Shown piece by piece: positions 24,813-33,558 of a DNA stretch of 64,000 bases. Position 1 is the first letter of the stretch. Each line of letters starts with the position of its first letter. The notes beneath the pieces were generated by a model. The model did no database searches, was not told the DNA's origin, and was given only the letters and a program-made list of their open reading frames with translations. The DNA comes from UBA6080 sp964607515 (lineage in GTDB: Bacteria; Fermentibacterota; Fermentibacteria; Fermentibacterales; JCC-6): assembly GCA_964607515.1 (NCBI GenBank), contig CAZSKU010000005.1, positions 57,195 to 121,194 of the forward strand, read 5' to 3'. Position numbers and translations under genes: made by a program.

Positions 24813-25807
24813 TCGGCGCCGCGGGATTGATTCTGCTGGCATCGGCAGCCTCCTCCAGGGACAGCCTTCTGGCGCAGACCCAGGGCAACGTCGAGGTCTG
24901 GATGCACGCCTTTGAAACCATGCATGGGGAGGAACTGCTCTGCGCCGAGTACCTTTTCGAGAACATTCCGAGACTGGACAGGCTGGAGATGACCGTGGAA
25001 GCCCTCGAGGACCACATACTGGGGGCCCTCGAGGCGAGGAACGCCTTCTACCGCGGGGATTCTCTGCCTGACTCGCTGTTCCTGCCCTTCGTACTCGACT
25101 ACAGGGTCGGCCAGGAACCGGTGACGCCGTACCGGATCTTTCTCGGAGAGTTCTGGAAACACAAGGCGCCCGGTGAGACCGACCCCATGGCCGTGGCGGC
25201 TCTGATGGTACGTGAGATCGGAAGCCGGACGGCGGTCGCCGAACCCGGCTACCTGGGCGGTGTGGAACCGCCCCTGGCGGTGCTTGAATCGGCCTCGGGA
25301 ACCCCGGGGGAGTGCACCGTGCTCCTCTGCGCAAGCCTGAGATCCCTTGGTATTGCGTGCAGGCAGGTGGACGGCTGGTTCGCCGGCCCGGACGGCGGCG
25401 CAAGACGCTGGGTGGAGGTCTGGACCGCACAAGGGGAGTGGCTTCCGGTGCTCCCGCCCTGGGAGGACGTACCGGAAGGTTTCCACGGGCTTGCCCTGGC
25501 CGTGTGCGAGGCCGCCGGCGAGATCGTCACCGAAGGAAGGGCGCCGGTGGGGAGGCTTGTCGTCGAACCTTCCGAGGCGCACTCCGGGGAGGAATGGATG
25601 GGCAGCGTGAACGTTCCGGTCCGGTCCGGGTACGTCCCCCTCGACTGGACCGGTTTCGACCCGGCCGCCGGGGATACCCTGATTCTGGGGGCCGGGGAAT
25701 ACCTGTTGTGCGTAAGCCGGCGGGAACCCTGCGGAGGCGTGCTTATGAGGGCGGAAACGGTGGTGGTTGAACCCGGTTCAGACCTGGTGTTCCGGCCCTT
25801 TCGATGA
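24809..25807 (+). CDS. Transglutaminase-like paralogue, catalytic His apparently lost
   Basis: 332 residues with signal-like MIGAAGLILLASAAS. It is a paralogue of the preceding gene: SLPDSLFLPFVLDYRVGQEP parallels the neighbour's IPDSVFLAYVLPARVSQEP, and GTPGECTVLLCASLRSLGIA parallels the Cys block. The Cys is kept, but the neighbour's NHAWPEVW reads GARRWVEVW here, so the catalytic His position is Arg, and the downstream acidic residue is also absent. It is probably a binding or regulatory partner rather than an enzyme. The start with GGAGGTGG upstream is ATG 24809. Its last 30 bases overlap the convergent DUF3795 gene. Confidence 0.72.
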   Translation: MIGAAGLILLASAASSRDSLLAQTQGNVEVWMHAFETMHGEELLCAEYLFENIPRLDRLEMTVEALEDHILGALEARNAFYRGDSLPDSLFLPFVLDYRVGQEPVTPYRIFLGEFWKHKAPGETDPMAVAALMVREIGSRTAVAEPGYLGGVEPPLAVLESASGTPGECTVLLCASLRSLGIACRQVDGWFAGPDGGARRWVEVWTAQGEWLPVLPPWEDVPEGFHGLALAVCEAAGEIVTEGRAPVGRLVVEPSEAHSGEEWMGSVNVPVRSGYVPLDWTGFDPAAGDTLILGAGEYLLCVSRREPCGGVLMRAETVVVEPGSDLVFRPFR

Positions 25808-26140
25808 GATCCTTACCGCTTCGAGCCGTTCCAGGGCATCGGGGCAATGATCGGTTATGAACCCCAGATTGCCGCACGGGTAGTCGTCGCAGGCACCGCA
25901 GGACCACACCTTCCGCTCCAGGGCGCATTTTCTTATCGGACACCCCTCCCGGCACCATGAAAACTGGATGCCCGTTCCGGTGCAGCCCGTGCAGTTGATG
26001 TCCTCCGGTTTGATTTCCGCCCGGTACATCCCCGACCACTCGGCGGCGGTTTTCACCCGAAGGGCCTGATCATCGGCGAGGCGGGCCAGGAAAGCCGGGC
26101 ATCCGCCGCAGTCAAGGCCGCAGAATCCAATGTTGTTCAT
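25778..26140 (-). CDS. DUF3795-type cysteine-rich protein
   Basis: 120 residues with 13 or so cysteines in the DUF3795 pattern: FCGLDCGGCPAF at the start, NCTGCTGTG, CREGCPIRKC, then SCGACDDYPC. This spacing suggests metal or iron-sulfur binding. Start ATG 26140 with AAAGGTG upstream; the in-frame ATG at 26179 adds an unlikely 13-residue extension. Function of the family is unknown. Confidence 0.85.
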   Translation of the reverse strand: MNNIGFCGLDCGGCPAFLARLADDQALRVKTAAEWSGMYRAEIKPEDINCTGCTGTGIQFSWCREGCPIRKCALERKVWSCGACDDYPCGNLGFITDHCPDALERLEAVRISSKGPEHQV

Positions 26141-26238
26141 GGAGCACCTTTCCAATGTATGTATACAAATGTATACCACTTCACTGTAGAACAGTCAACC
26201 ATGCTTCCCGACGGCAGCCGGTCACGGCAGGCTGTCGT

Positions 26239-26910
26239 CTATTCTGACCTTCCAGCCGCTCCCGCTCTTCTCGAAATGGGCGTAGGTATGGATCCGCACA
26301 TGTCGCCGGAAACGATGAACCGGGTTATGCCCGAGCCGGCGCGCCCGACTCCCGCGTCCCAGCTCCAGCCGTGGGGGATGAAGAATCCCCCGGAGACCGG
26401 ATCCTTCCACCCGTTCCTCGGGTATGCCGGAAAGGGGCAGGGACCCGGGGAAGGCGGCGTCCGGAAAACCGGAAGGGGCTCCTCTTCACCGGTTTTCCCG
26501 TAGGTTCTATTCCGGGGCGCATCCCTTTCGGAGGCTTTCCCCAGGAATCTGAATCCCAGGGGAACGAGGATCAGTATCAGCCCTGCCACGATGGAAACCG
26601 CGGCGCAGCCCGACGATGTTCCAGCCAGGATTCCGAAGGCCAGCAGACCGATGCCCGCCGGCACCCCGCATCCCACGGCAACCATGGAGCCGTCCGCCTG
26701 GCCGGGTTTGGATCTCCCAGGTCTTGCTCCCGTGAAGGGATTTCTTCCGCATCCGGGGCAGACGTCGCCGGCGAACTCCGAGCCGGCGCCGGTGTATCCG
26801 CAGTTCCTGCAGTGCACGCCGCTGAAGCACGCTCCGCAGAAGGGGCACGAGGACGACCTGCCGGGCAATACTCGCCCGCACATGCCGCATGTGTAGAAGG
26901 TGTTCTGCAT
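26239..26910 (-). CDS. Double zinc-ribbon membrane protein, probable frameshift near the 3' end
   Basis: 223 residues as read. The N-terminus has zinc-ribbon Cys pairs (CGMCGR, CPFCGACF, CRNCGY, CPGCGR). A hydrophobic region around residues 80-125 (VPAGIGLLAFGILAGTS, then IVAGLILILVPLGF) gives two membrane helices. The end of this reading (PISRRAGAAGRSE) looks random, whereas the neighbouring frame from about 26296 gives RIHTYAHFEKSGSGWKVRID, a protein-like ending that would stop at 26222. A one-base loss near 26296-26299 would join them. Start ATG 26910 rather than 26913 for spacing from GGAGG. Confidence 0.65.
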   Translation of the reverse strand: MQNTFYTCGMCGRVLPGRSSSCPFCGACFSGVHCRNCGYTGAGSEFAGDVCPGCGRNPFTGARPGRSKPGQADGSMVAVGCGVPAGIGLLAFGILAGTSSGCAAVSIVAGLILILVPLGFRFLGKASERDAPRNRTYGKTGEEEPLPVFRTPPSPGPCPFPAYPRNGWKDPVSGGFFIPHGWSWDAGVGRAGSGITRFIVSGDMCGSIPTPISRRAGAAGRSE

Positions 26911-26994
26911 CATGCCTCCGGTGGCATGAAACGGAATATTGCACGGTTTTCATGCGGAACAAGCCGGCAACGCCATTTCGATGCTGAACGGCCC

Positions 26995-27858
26995 CTACTT
27001 CTGCAGAACGAACCTGAAGTAGGTTTTTCTTCCCACCCGAAGGGCGCTGTTGTAGGATCTGGTACCCTGAAGGCCGGCGAACTCATGGAAGAATCCCCTG
27101 AGCATTCTCGGAACCTTCCGGTTTATCAGAAGGCGTTTTCTGGCATCGTCCATCTCCAGCGCCAGAAGCACGTTCGCACTGATGTCCTCCTCGGCGCCTA
27201 TCATGAAGCCGGTTTTACAGATATCGTGTCGGAGGTCGTCCAGTACTCCCCTGTCGCAGTAGTCCGAATAGAGGAAATACCCGCCGGGCCTCAGCACCCG
27301 GTGAACCTCCCGGATGAAAGCGGTCACCGAACCGTAACAGTGGGAAGATTCGATGTTCACCACTGCGTCGAAAGATCCGTCCTCAAAAACGAGTCTCTCT
27401 GCGTTGCCCTGAAGGAAGTCGAGGGCCGGCAACCTGTAGTGCCTTTTGCAGAAGTCCACCGCCTTTGGCGAAAGTTCCAGCCCCGTCATACTTTTCGGCC
27501 CGAGGTACCGCGCGACGAAGGATGCTCCGCCGCCCCTTCCGCTGCCGACCTCCAGAACAACTCTGTCTCGAAGGTCCACCGCCCCAGCCACCCTGTGGTA
27601 GAGCTGGATGCAGTACCGGTTCACCTCGTCGGTGCATTCCAGCATCAGAGGAGTAGCTTCACTGGCATTGTCTGCCCACCCATAGTTCATCAGGGTCATG
27701 TCCGCATCCCTGTCTATCCGGGACATCTGATCGTACCACCTGCGAATGACCGGTTCCCTGATCTTCATCAGAGCTCCGTACGCCAGGCTGAACAGCCGGG
27801 TGGAGGTGCGGTATCGCCAGGTGGGTTCTGGAACGCAAAGAGATGAATCAATGGTCAT
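26995..27858 (-). CDS. SAM-dependent class I methyltransferase
   Basis: 287 residues. Motif I is VVLEVGSGRGGGASF; then TGLELSPKAV (acidic end of beta-2), FDAVVNIESSHCYG (motif around beta-4) and VLRPGGYFLYSD, the Methyltransf_11/25 layout. The N-terminal helix region (YGWADNASEATPLMLE) resembles phthiotriolone/fatty-acid O-methyltransferase-type enzymes, so a hydrophobic small-molecule substrate is a guess. Single gene, weak ribosome site (GGAAAG). Confidence 0.82.
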   Translation of the reverse strand: MTIDSSLCVPEPTWRYRTSTRLFSLAYGALMKIREPVIRRWYDQMSRIDRDADMTLMNYGWADNASEATPLMLECTDEVNRYCIQLYHRVAGAVDLRDRVVLEVGSGRGGGASFVARYLGPKSMTGLELSPKAVDFCKRHYRLPALDFLQGNAERLVFEDGSFDAVVNIESSHCYGSVTAFIREVHRVLRPGGYFLYSDYCDRGVLDDLRHDICKTGFMIGAEEDISANVLLALEMDDARKRLLINRKVPRMLRGFFHEFAGLQGTRSYNSALRVGRKTYFRFVLQK

Positions 27859-27948
27859 TTCGCATACTTTCCGGGCGGATGCCGGTTGCAGGAATGGAAG
27901 GATAGCGAATCTCGCGATCCTTTGGGGAATATACAGGATTCGCCCGGG

Positions 27949-29730
27949 TTACGCTCTGTCCTCCCAGGCCACCACGATGTTCTTGCCCATGCCTTTTCCG
28001 CGGTACATGGCCTTGTCCGCCCGGTGCAGGGCCTCCTCCACGGGTATCAGCCCTCCCTCGCAGACACCGAAGGTCATGGTGAGGTTGATTTTTTTGTCCC
28101 TCCATGTGAAAGGCCGATCGCCTATCACGGCCTTGACCTTCTCCGCCGCCCGCTGCGCCCCCCGGGCGTCGGTGTCTGGAAGCAGAATCAGGAATTCCTC
28201 CCCTCCCCACCTGCCCGCCAGGTCCATTTCCCTCAGGGCCTTCCGCAGCCTGGCCGCCAGTTCCCCGAGAAGAGCGTCTCCGCAGGCGTGCCCGTATCTG
28301 TCGTTGCATGACTTGAACTCGTCGATGTCTCCCAGAACCAGGCCGAAAGGTCTGCCCGACCTGGCGGACCGGGCCTGTTCCCCGGACAGTTTTTCCATCA
28401 TGGCCCTGCGGTTGGCCAGACCGGTGAGGTCGTCGGTCAACGAGAGTTCCTCCACCTTTGAGTACGCCTTGGCCAGTTCGTCATTCTTTCCGCTCAGCTC
28501 CCGGTTCACCCTGGTGCGAAGCCTCACGCTGCGCCAGACCGATGTCAGGGTAACCCCCGCCAGGGCCAGTCCCAGGGCGGCCACGGCGATCATCTTCCTC
28601 TGTACCGTCCGTTCCCGTCTCAGACGGTCGATCTCCCTCTCCTTGGCTTCGGTCTCGTAGCGGAGCCTCAGAATGTCTATCTGCCGCACCCTCTTCTCGG
28701 AGAGCAGCTCCTCCTGGATCCTCTGGAACCCGCAGAAAGCCCGGTACGCTTCGGCGTACTCCCCGCGGCTCTCCAGCAGGGAAGCCTTCTCTCGCGTGAT
28801 TCTGGCCTGGGCTCCCAGGTCTCCCAGTTCCACCGATATGGCCTCGGCCCTTCCGGTGATCTCCAGCGCTTCAGCCAGACGACCCTGAAGCCTTCTCAGT
28901 TCCGCCTGCCTGATGAGGCTGTTGAGGACCCCCCTTCTGCGGCCCATTTCCAGGGAGGTGTTCAGGGAGCGGGTGAAGTAGGCTTCGGCGGCGGTGAAAT
29001 CCCCGGAGCTAAGACATGTCGAACCGAGGCTGTTCAGGGCCAGGGACTGCAGGTAGAAGTCCTCCCTTTCACCGGCGTCCTCCAGCACCCGGCGGTAGAT
29101 GTCCGCCGCCTCCTCCGTCCTGCCCTTCTCCTGAAGAATGTCGCCGATGTTGTAGAGCACCCCCGCCAGCCCCGCGGCAAATCCTTCCCCTCGGTAGACG
29201 TCATGGGACCTGCCGTAGTAGTCCAGGGCGCCGTCCAGATCCCCTGAGTCCTTGAGCACGTTGCCGATGGTGGACATGAGGTGCCCGGCCTGAAGCCTCG
29301 AAACCGGATCACCCCCGGCGGAAAGGTTCTCGAACACGTCCAGGGCGTTCAGGTAGTACCTCAGAGACAGGTCGAGATTGGTGACGAAATAGTGGATGTC
29401 GCCGAGCCTCCGCAGGCAGCGGCCCTTCTGAAGGGAATTTCCCTGGTTGTGGAACAGGTCCAGGGCTGTGCCGTAGTACTCCAGCGCCCGTCGGTAGTCT
29501 CCGGAAACCCTTCCGGTCTCGCCCATTCCGAAACAGGCCTCGGCTTCCCCCGGGCCGCATCCCAGAGCCCTGGACAGCTCCAGAGCCTCCCGGGAGAGTC
29601 GTGCAGCCTTTTCCGGATCCTTGTCGAGAACCGTGGCGGACAACCGGTTCAGTAATTCCACCCGGTCTCTGCCCCCGGCGTCCGAAAGGGCGGTTTCGAG
29701 TTCCGTCTGAGATTCCCTGTCCTGGTCCAA
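27949..29730 (-). CDS. TPR-repeat diguanylate cyclase (GGDEF)
   Basis: 593 residues. Residues about 40-330 are TPR repeats (GDYRRALEYYGTALDLF, GDLDGALDYYGRSHDVY, GDFTAAEAYFTRSLNT). A charged coiled coil leads to one membrane helix near residue 385 (MIAVAALGLALAGVTLTSVW), a second coiled coil, and the GGDEF domain (from about 430). The active site reads GGEEF, with DIDEFK before it, and REMD five residues upstream is a fitting c-di-GMP inhibitory I-site, so it should be active and feedback-controlled. No signal peptide is evident. TTG start at 29730 with GGAG upstream. Confidence 0.9.
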   Translation of the reverse strand: MDQDRESQTELETALSDAGGRDRVELLNRLSATVLDKDPEKAARLSREALELSRALGCGPGEAEACFGMGETGRVSGDYRRALEYYGTALDLFHNQGNSLQKGRCLRRLGDIHYFVTNLDLSLRYYLNALDVFENLSAGGDPVSRLQAGHLMSTIGNVLKDSGDLDGALDYYGRSHDVYRGEGFAAGLAGVLYNIGDILQEKGRTEEAADIYRRVLEDAGEREDFYLQSLALNSLGSTCLSSGDFTAAEAYFTRSLNTSLEMGRRRGVLNSLIRQAELRRLQGRLAEALEITGRAEAISVELGDLGAQARITREKASLLESRGEYAEAYRAFCGFQRIQEELLSEKRVRQIDILRLRYETEAKEREIDRLRRERTVQRKMIAVAALGLALAGVTLTSVWRSVRLRTRVNRELSGKNDELAKAYSKVEELSLTDDLTGLANRRAMMEKLSGEQARSARSGRPFGLVLGDIDEFKSCNDRYGHACGDALLGELAARLRKALREMDLAGRWGGEEFLILLPDTDARGAQRAAEKVKAVIGDRPFTWRDKKINLTMTFGVCEGGLIPVEEALHRADKAMYRGKGMGKNIVVAWEDRA

Positions 29731-29754
29731 TCAGATCTCCAGTCCCAGGATACG

Positions 29755-30303
29755 CTACAGGTTAAGGTCCACGGACTCGACCCATTCGTGGTAGGTCGTG
29801 AAATCGTCGGAGCCCTCCGGGCCGTAACCGACGATGACCCTGTAGCTGCCGCCCGGAGTGATGACCTTGTCGTGGGGATCACCCGAATCCCTGGCGATGG
29901 TGAAGGAGATGGAGGTAACCCCTGCATTCTCCGAACCCTCGAGGGATGTGAAGCCGCTGGTTCCGCCCAGGGATTCGTCGGAGGCGTGGGAAGTGTTGCC
30001 GGTGCCGAAATCGTCCCTGAAAAAAACCCGGCCGTTCTCCACGTAACCGATGTAGATGTCGGCGTCCTTCATGGCCCGGGAGGGCTCGAACCCCACCGCC
30101 ACCCATCCGTCGGTGGGCGCTGAGATGGTTATGTTCAGGGAGTCGACTCCGGGTGTCACTGTGAGGGTGAACCCGTTGTCCGAGAAGACGACCGGGTCTC
30201 CTGGGTTCCCAACGGGTTCGTTCTGGGCGGAAGCCCCGTCGGTGCATGCGGTGAGAATCACTGCGGCCGCGAGAAGCTGGAGCATTGTCGCCGGTCTGAT
30301 CAT
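29755..30303 (-). CDS. DOMON-domain lipoprotein
   Basis: 182 residues. Signal and lipobox at AAAVILTACT. The DOMON beta-sandwich is recognisable from VVFSDNGFTLTVTPG, TDGWVAVGFEP, and MKDADIYIGYVENG; DOMON domains bind heme or sugars, and the Met in the AMKDADI segment is where cytochrome-type DOMONs place a heme ligand. Divergent from a small membrane protein with DUF4405-like features at 30391, which suggests an envelope redox pair. Lies 24 bases upstream of the GGDEF gene on the same strand. Confidence 0.82.
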   Translation of the reverse strand: MIRPATMLQLLAAAVILTACTDGASAQNEPVGNPGDPVVFSDNGFTLTVTPGVDSLNITISAPTDGWVAVGFEPSRAMKDADIYIGYVENGRVFFRDDFGTGNTSHASDESLGGTSGFTSLEGSENAGVTSISFTIARDSGDPHDKVITPGGSYRVIVGYGPEGSDDFTTYHEWVESVDLNL

Positions 30304-30390
30304 GGCGCTTTCCTTTCTTGCAGGGGCTTCGTACCTTAATCAGGATATAATAGGAATCGGTCCTGGCGAAAACATGCGAAAGGAGCCGTT

Positions 30391-30609
30391 ATGAACCGTC
30401 AGAGAGCCCTGAAAGTCCTCAACCCGCTGATCCTCGTCCTCCTGCTGTACCAGGGGGTTACCGGGGTGTTCAGGTTCAGTTTCTACGAGCATTTCCAGCT
30501 GATGCATCCCATTGCGGGGATTCTGCTTCTGGTGGCGGGAGCGGTGCACCTGACCCTGAACTGGCCCTGGGTCAGGGCCACCTACAAACCAGGAGGAAGG
30601 AAGGCCTGA
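30391..30609 (+). CDS. Small DUF4405/cytochrome b561-like membrane protein
   Basis: 72 residues with two membrane helices (LNPLILVLLLYQGVTGVF and HPIAGILLLVAGAVHLTLNW). Histidines 34, 39 and 53 sit at helix ends as in DUF4405 and mini-cytochrome b proteins and could ligate heme. GAAAGGAGC precedes the ATG. A TATAAT hexamer at 30346-30351 is a probable -10 box, but I see no good -35 box. Divergent from the DOMON lipoprotein. Confidence 0.72.
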   Translation: MNRQRALKVLNPLILVLLLYQGVTGVFRFSFYEHFQLMHPIAGILLLVAGAVHLTLNWPWVRATYKPGGRKA

Positions 30610-30643
30610 GGCGGCACGGACAATGGAGCCGGAAGGAGAGCCC

Positions 30644-31708
30644 ATGAGCCGAACCTTTGTCAGGAACCTGGCGGCGAAGGCCGGAATGGCCCCCGGTACC
30701 CCGGTGTACGTCGGGGAAAGGGAGGGGACCCCCGCCAGTCTGAGCCTTATCGAGTATTCCCGGTCGGGGTGCGTCGAGGGGCCGGTTTCAGTGGAGAACC
30801 TCGGACCTTTCGGAAAGGGGTCCCGGGTGGTATGGGTGAACCTTTGCGGCCTTTCCGGGGAAAACCGGGTCCAGGAGATCTGCGAAAGGTTCGGAATCCA
30901 CCCCCTGGCCCAGGAGGACATCCTCCACACGAGTCAGCGCCCGAGGGTGGACATTTATAAAGACCATATATATATGGTATTAATGATGATAAAATATGAT
31001 GAAGCCAGTCGGGTGCTGGACACCGAACAGGTGAGCCTGGTGTTGGGGGAAGGCTTCGTCATCACCTTCCAGGAGAGGGAGGGAGACGTCTTTGAGCCGG
31101 TCAGGGACAGGATCCGGGGCGGAAAGGGCAGGATCAGAACCCTGGGCGCCGACTATCTCGCCTATTCCCTCATGGATGCCGTGGTGGACAACTACTTCAC
31201 CGCTCTGGAGAAGATGGGCGAACGGGTGGAGGAGATAGAGGATGCCGTGCTGGAGAACCCGGAGGCCGGTCTCGCTTCGGCTATTCACCTGTTCCGGCGG
31301 GAACTAACCCATCTCAGACGGGCGGTGTGGCCCCTCCGGGAAGCTCTGGCCGTGTTGACCCGGGAGGCCCCCGGGCTGATCAACCCCGGGACTGAGCCGT
31401 ACATGAGGGACCTGCAGGATCATGCAGTCCAGGTTATGGATACGGTGGAGAGCTTCAGGGATACCGCTTCCGGGCTTCTGGAAGTGTACCTTTCCAGCGT
31501 GAGCAACCGGATGAACCAGATCATGAAGGTTCTCACGGTGATAGCCACAATATTCATTCCCCTCTCATTCATAGCCGGAGTCTACGGCATGAACTTCAGG
31601 CATATGCCCGAACTGGAATACCCATGGGCTTATCCGGCGGTGCTGGCGCTGTGCGCCGCGATCGCCCTGGGAATGCTGGCCGCCTTCAGAAGGAAGGGCT
31701 GGTTCTGA
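30644..31708 (+). CDS. corA: CorA-family magnesium/cobalt transporter
   Basis: 354 residues, normal length. The N-terminal cytosolic domain has the family block around QEDILHTSQRPRVDIYKDHI. The C-terminal end has two membrane helices with the selectivity motif YGMNF between them (ATIFIPLSFIAGVYGMNF). Start ATG 30644 has GGAAGGAG upstream; ATG 30623 is the alternative. A 50-base AT-rich patch at 30951-31000 within the gene contains a 16-base palindrome. Confidence 0.94.
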   Translation: MSRTFVRNLAAKAGMAPGTPVYVGEREGTPASLSLIEYSRSGCVEGPVSVENLGPFGKGSRVVWVNLCGLSGENRVQEICERFGIHPLAQEDILHTSQRPRVDIYKDHIYMVLMMIKYDEASRVLDTEQVSLVLGEGFVITFQEREGDVFEPVRDRIRGGKGRIRTLGADYLAYSLMDAVVDNYFTALEKMGERVEEIEDAVLENPEAGLASAIHLFRRELTHLRRAVWPLREALAVLTREAPGLINPGTEPYMRDLQDHAVQVMDTVESFRDTASGLLEVYLSSVSNRMNQIMKVLTVIATIFIPLSFIAGVYGMNFRHMPELEYPWAYPAVLALCAAIALGMLAAFRRKGWF

Positions 31709-31765
31709 GGGGGCCCCCGGAGCATATTTTCCGGATAAAACGGGCCATTACACGGAAGGCGGACG

Positions 31766-32776
31766 ATGTCGTTTCCGGTCTATTCCCTTTCTCTTCTGCT
31801 GGTATCCTCGGCGCTGGCGGTGGAGGTTTCCGGGCAGGTCTACGCCCGGTTCGTGAATCACGGAGACCTTTTCGCAGGGCCCTCCGGGGAGTTTCTCATC
31901 AGGAGGGCGGGGATCACGGCGCAGTCCCCGCTCGGAAGTAATCTGGAGGTGGAAGTGGAACTGGAAGCCCTGCCCGAGGGGGCTGCCCTGAACGACTGCT
32001 TCATCCTCTGGACTCCGTCCGACGCCCTTGACATAACCATGGGCTACTTCAAGATGCCCTTCTGCACCGCTACCACGGTATCCAACTGGAAACTCCCCTC
32101 GGTGGAACGGACCCTGACCCATGAGATAGCCACCGATCTGGACTACTCCGGAAGGTTTCCGGGGGCCGCCGCGGAGTTTTCCCCGGATCTTCCCCTTTCT
32201 CCTGTTATTTCCGCAGGGGCCTTCAGCCGGGGAGGGGGGCACGACGATCTGGAAATGCGCTACGCCTCGGGACTGGACATCAGCCCGGCGCAGGGGATAA
32301 CGGTGGGCGGGGGGTTCGCCTGCCTGAGGGTGGGCGAGATGAATCCCGGAGAGCCTTCCGGGTACTCGGTCTCCCCGCTGCAGAAGGCCTTCTCGGGACG
32401 TTTCTCCCTGGAGCGCTCCTTCACCTTCGACACCTCTTTGCGTCTGGAAGGGGAATACCTGGCCGGCGACAACTGGGAGGAAGCCGACGTGGCTTTCGGC
32501 GAAGCCCCCCCGGGTTTCAGGTCCTGGTGGGTCTCGGGTCTTCTGGAGCAGAGGCTCGGGCGGGTGCCTGGCCTCAGATCCCTGGAGGGGGGGTTGTCAT
32601 GGTCGGTATCCGTGCCGGAAACCGACGACGGCCGTGAATCCCGGGTGCTAGCACCCATGATGGGAGTGGGAATCACATCCAGCGCCAGGGTCAGGTTCAC
32701 ACTGATACGGAGAACCTTCGACGGTGCAAGCCCCGATTACACCGACATCGTGGCGGAACTGGCGGTGAGATTCTGA
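31766..32776 (+). CDS. Porin-like outer membrane protein (phosphate-selective porin O/P type)
   Basis: 336 residues. Signal peptide MSFPVYSLSLLLVSSALA; beta-barrel style alternating strands (QVYARFVNHGDLF, LEVEVELEALPEG, ITMGYFKMPF) and a C-terminal Phe (AELAVRF) as in outer-membrane barrels. The IRRAGITAQSPLGSNLEVEV section matches the start of OprO/OprP-like porins. Shorter than usual (about 400). The next gene begins on its stop codon, which links it to the VTC/CotH operon. Confidence 0.78.
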   Translation: MSFPVYSLSLLLVSSALAVEVSGQVYARFVNHGDLFAGPSGEFLIRRAGITAQSPLGSNLEVEVELEALPEGAALNDCFILWTPSDALDITMGYFKMPFCTATTVSNWKLPSVERTLTHEIATDLDYSGRFPGAAAEFSPDLPLSPVISAGAFSRGGGHDDLEMRYASGLDISPAQGITVGGGFACLRVGEMNPGEPSGYSVSPLQKAFSGRFSLERSFTFDTSLRLEGEYLAGDNWEEADVAFGEAPPGFRSWWVSGLLEQRLGRVPGLRSLEGGLSWSVSVPETDDGRESRVLAPMMGVGITSSARVRFTLIRRTFDGASPDYTDIVAELAVRF

Positions 32777-33558
32777 TGGAGTCGGTTCCCGAGAAGCTCC
32801 ATTTCCACAGGTACGAGTTCAAGTACCTGGTGTCGGGTGACAGGGGGGAAGCGGTAATCTCGGCGCTGGAGAGGAGGATGGAGCGGGACGCCCACTCCGC
32901 GCCGGACGGTTCGTACCTTGTCAGAAGCATGTACTTCGACACCGCCGACTTCGCCTACCACCGGGAGAAGGAATCGGGCATGCACTCCAGACACAAGTTC
33001 CGGATCAGGTCCTACGGAGCGGAGACCGGGCCGCCCCTCTTTCTGGAATTGAAGGGCAAGTACGACTGCCTGGTGTACAAGCATCGTCAGACAGTGCCCG
33101 GACAGGGGCTGGGCGAAGCCATGGAGGCCGGCACCGGAGCCCTGTGCGATTTCATCACGGGGAACGGTTGCTGCAACGGGGTGGGGCTGCACTTCGCCGC
33201 TGACTGCTTCCGGAAAAGGCTGTCTCCCAGCCTGGTGGTGGACTACCGCAGAACCGCCTTCGAGAACCGGGCCAACCCGGACTTCAGGGCCACTTTGGAT
33301 ACCGGGGTGTGCGCATGGAGAGCCCGCAGGAACGGAGCCCCGACGGGGATTCCCAGGGATCTTTCCCCCAGTTTCTCCGTTCTGGAGATCAAATTCCGCT
33401 ACCGCTTGCCATCCTGGTTCCACAGGCTGGCTCAGAACCTGGATCTTGACAGGGTTTCATTCTCCAAGTTCCACAGGGCCGGAGAGAGGCTTTGGATGAA
33501 CGACGCCTCGTCCCTGCTGGACAGGATGATCGAGAGGGGGCGCAGTTGGCCGCTCTGA
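32776..33558 (+). CDS. VTC-domain protein (polyphosphate polymerase-like)
   Basis: 260 residues covering a whole VTC domain: HRYEFKYLV, LVRSMYFDTADF, HKFRIRSYG, LFLELKGKYD, YKHRQT and SLVVDYRR contain the basic and acidic residues that line the tunnel of the CYTH/VTC4 fold, which in yeast makes polyphosphate from ATP. No membrane segment of its own, but it is coupled to a DUF4956 membrane protein. TGATG overlap with the porin gene. Conservation of the basic tunnel suggests a working enzyme; product and substrate are inference. Confidence 0.88.
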   Translation: MESVPEKLHFHRYEFKYLVSGDRGEAVISALERRMERDAHSAPDGSYLVRSMYFDTADFAYHREKESGMHSRHKFRIRSYGAETGPPLFLELKGKYDCLVYKHRQTVPGQGLGEAMEAGTGALCDFITGNGCCNGVGLHFAADCFRKRLSPSLVVDYRRTAFENRANPDFRATLDTGVCAWRARRNGAPTGIPRDLSPSFSVLEIKFRYRLPSWFHRLAQNLDLDRVSFSKFHRAGERLWMNDASSLLDRMIERGRSWPL

